DNA of 64,000 nucleotides, from the NCBI GenBank assembly GCA_025890175.1, contig JANPYM010000009.1, positions 62,001-126,000 on the forward strand, written 5' to 3'. How positions within the stretch are numbered: position 1 is the first letter of the stretch; each line of letters begins with the position of its first letter. The notes beneath the pieces are model-generated. The model ran no database searches and had not been told where the DNA came from. It worked only from the letters and a program-made list of their open reading frames with translations. This DNA is from Ciborinia camelliae (lineage: Eukaryota > Ascomycota > Leotiomycetes > Helotiales > Sclerotiniaceae). This document shows, piece after piece, positions 61,401 to 64,000 of this stretch. The translations under genes were made by a program, and so were the position numbers.

Positions 61401-63116
61401 CAGATTCGTATCGTACTGTTACTTATCGTCTCATGAATGGGTGGTACAGTGATCACCAGATCACGAGATAAATGCTCCACTCCACCTTCAAGTAACCTTA
61501 CCGTCCCGTATTTCATTCCCCCATCTTCGGATTGTTCATGAGATCTGGGAACTTGTCATCACACACACTTTCTCCTTATCTTGCGCAGCAGAATCTCCAC
61601 TCTTCCATCACGATATCATCGTACTTTATCTTGGGATTCATTTCATTTATCTCAAGAGTGGACAGCTTCATATATCTTGAATATTTCCCCGAGACATCAA
61701 AGTTGATACCCGGCAAGACATACATCACTAGCCAGAGCGATAGAGTAGTAGTACTACTGTACGAGTCGACCCAAAAAAACATGGGTTCTATTTTTTCACA
61801 CCTCGGGACTTCAAAACCCCCCACTCATGCCGTTTCGGCATTCGATTTTTTTGTTCTTTTTCCTTGGTATGAAGGGAGGACAAAGTTTGATCAGATCCCA
61901 TTTGTCTTTTCTGCTCAAATTTTCAATTAGGGTGATTTACCTACGTTGTATTGGTTCGCGAATATGGCCGCGTGATTGATGTGTAGTGGTATTTCTGATT
62001 ACGATTGATCGTATTTAGGTTCAGCCACGGAGTTGTGGCTGTAATAAAAAGGTGATGAGATGAGAATAAGAGAACAAATGGGAGAATTGATGAAGAGGAA
62101 GAAATGAATTTGTTGCATGTCTGGATTTTGACGGGCTTGGGATTGGTGAGAAGGGTTGAGAGGGGTGGCTGGTTTGTTTGAATAGAGATCAGATGATGAG
62201 GCTTTGGTGTACGGGCAGTGAGAGATTGGAAGGTTGACTGCAAATTGAAGTTATGGAGTTCAAGAAGTGGGTGATGAGATTGGTTAGAGGGTGATGAGCT
62301 TTGCTAACACCACACACCAAGGATGGCTTTGGGCTGATGTGAAAGCCGGTTCTTACAGGTACTTTATTTCGTCGCGATAAATTAATTCATGAAATATTAT
62401 TACAGGATCCAATTGCTGTATGATTCGCCTGCTTCCAATCCTTTATCAAATTTGGGAATGTTCAAAATTTATTGTCTAGGCATGGTTTGTGATTTATTGT
62501 TCGCATCATTTCTGCTGCTTTTCACTGTCATTTGAAATTTCATTTTATTGCATTTCATCCATATTATTTCCATTCAGTTCAGTACTATTGTTGTCCCCAT
62601 CTTCAAGCCACCATAATACTAATGAACATGAAGTTCAAGAAGAACCCACCTCGGATTGTATCTAAGTATGATATAACACTTTTCTCAAATTTCTGATGCT
62701 GGAATAATTCAGGCACAAGTTTCTGTTCTTGTTCAGCATTGCATTCATGAAAGTGAGGGATAATCGAGGCTATTTTATAGATTCTCATCTAGCGCAGAAG
62801 GATAAATTCACGAGTTTTCTAGATACTGGGGAATATCGGTATACCTCTAGCTAGATATAAGTGATATATTGCCATAATGGGAGAAATCTCTGTTAATTTG
62901 TAATCTCCCAAAATACCGCGTGCTCTATATAAATCGTTTAACTGCTATTTTTCTTATAACATAATATACATTTACCCATTCCTACAGCTTCTAAGGTTCA
63001 TACAGAATGTAGCTTCTCCACTTCACACCTGCTTCAGTCCAAGAAAGTCTACCCCGCTGTATAGATATGACTGGCACCCAGGCAAACATTCAACCCCAGA
63101 CTTATTAGATTACCAT

Positions 63117-63362
63117 CTAAAAAGCCGTCGCCGCCATCTTCCTCGTCAAACGATCCGAAACTTCACTGTCATGAAATTTTCTAACCACCGAACTCATTTC
63201 CCATTTCCCGATCACCAATACGAATAAACCGATAATACATAAAAACAAATTCCACAATTTTAGTCCCCGGATTTTCAACCTCGGCGCCGCCAACCAACAT
63301 CCATCCACGCACTGTCCATGAAAACGCATAAGAAAATGCAATATAGCGAATGCTTGGAACAT
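63117..63362 (-). CDS. Unrecognised small membrane-protein-like frame
   Basis: An ATG-started frame of 81 codons contains one clear hydrophobic segment (LWNLFLCIIGLFVLVIG) flanked by basic residues and ends KMAATAF. It may be a small gene or the last exon of a minus-strand gene that begins at higher coordinates. An overlapping frame at 63493-63275 (containing SFYSTSKPNLKHGLNPPS) could belong to the same locus, but no intron joins them convincingly. The family is not recognised. Confidence 0.3.
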   Translation of the reverse strand: MFQAFAILHFLMRFHGQCVDGCWLAAPRLKIRGLKLWNLFLCIIGLFVLVIGKWEMSSVVRKFHDSEVSDRLTRKMAATAF

Positions 63363-64000
63363 GGAAGATATACTCGATAAGAGGCTCTTATAACTTTATC
63401 ATAACTAGGAGGATTGAGCCCGTGCTTGAGATTGGGTTTCGAAGTCGAATAAAAAGATCCCCCCCTCTCCCCCGCTTTGGGTTGTAATTTCACGAAATCG
63501 GATGGAGAGTTTTATGCTTCGGGATTAAGTTAATACCTACCTAGATATGTATGCAAAAATAAGAAAAAAGAATTTGTATTGGCGATTTTTGACTCCCTAA
63601 AAAAGACGTCTGGATAAGTCCTTCTATCCAATATTAGAGATCTAGTACCCCGTATCCAGTATATTCATTTCATGGAAACTTATAATATTGTATCTTGATT
63701 CTTGCATTCGTATATAAAAACGTTTTGCCCATATATCTATCCATTATACTCTCAAGCTATACCTATTACCTGATGATCCCACATCTTCACATCATAACAG
63801 CGTCCGATATAACCGCATCTTCAACGGTGAACCATTCCACTATTTGACCATATCTTTTGGAGGAAAATCGTATATATATACATTTGAGTCGAGAAAAATA
63901 TAAGCTGAATCTCTATCATGATACCGTCGATTTAAACGACAGGTAGGTAATTAATTTCCTCATTAATCTAATCTAATCTAATCGCTGCTGCTGTTGTCAT
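63363..64000. other. Window end, no further gene recognised
   Basis: AT-rich DNA with a CTACCTAGA motif near 63538 and TAATC repeats at about 63963-63981. No domain-bearing frame was found. Confidence 0.5.

Larger units (their letters stand above)
52208..63116. other. 11-kb gene-poor region
   Basis: No intact gene was recognised. Upstream of the Ecl1-type gene is its promoter. Further along are a 26-bp perfect palindrome (56753-56778) and a short GNAT-like coding relic (58371-58487). Other frames are short and lack domains. Confidence 0.5.

Noticed and set aside
1..64000. CRISPR arrays, bacterial operons, rRNA genes
   Set aside because: Spliced eukaryotic genes throughout; no spaced direct repeats or rRNA sequence recognised.

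Overview
The window is fungal nuclear DNA, most likely from a filamentous ascomycete of the Leotiomycetes (Sclerotiniaceae-like, e.g. a Botrytis or Sclerotinia relative). The genes have short introns (mostly 48-80 bp) with GTRNGT donors, CTAAC/CTGAC-type branch sites and AG acceptors. They include families typical of Pezizomycotina: DUF3405, a mid-protein Zn-cluster regulator, a class II hydrophobin, DASH complex Dad2 and kinetochore Fta4. The lineage is inferred from gene content and style, not from a database search.

Layout. 1-4.3 kb is AT-rich repeat DNA holding a complete solo LTR with target-site duplication, a long inverted repeat and a minisatellite. 4.3-6.7 kb (-) is a DUF3405 membrane protein. 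8.1-10.2 kb (+) is a seven-exon cytochrome P450, divergent from it. 11.5-14.5 kb (-) is a secreted GH31 alpha-glucosidase whose 3' half is unusually GC-rich. 17.5-19.8 kb (+) is an atypical Zn-cluster protein. 21.8-22.3 kb (+) is a small AN1-like Cys/His protein. 22.7-23.1 kb (-) is a class II hydrophobin-like secreted protein with seven instead of eight cysteines. 24.8-25.6 kb (+) is kinetochore Fta4. 31.8-32.7 kb (+) is retromer VPS29. 33.3-35.7 kb (-) is shugoshin, 36.1-36.6 kb (+) is DASH Dad2 and 37.4-39.6 kb (+) is a basic FKARP-motif protein. 51.7-52.2 kb (-) is an Ecl1-type zinc protein. The rest is largely gene-free, including about 12 kb at 39.6-51.7 kb and about 11.8 kb at 52.2-64 kb, with relics of a Ty3/gypsy element and a few short coding-like fragments.

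How the genes fit together. There is no clear secondary-metabolite cluster: the P450 stands alone. The one functional theme is chromosome segregation. Shugoshin and Dad2 are divergent neighbours sharing a 424-bp promoter, followed by a possible microtubule-associated protein, with Fta4 about 8 kb upstream of shugoshin's 3' end. The exon structures given were built by hand from reading frames and splice motifs, and all joins preserve frame. I found no convincing new multi-gene system. The most interesting leads are the hydrophobin lacking its fourth cysteine, the mid-protein Zn cluster with stretched spacing, the tandem FELPGEA repeats of the FKARP protein, the possible dual start of VPS29, and several palindromic non-coding elements.
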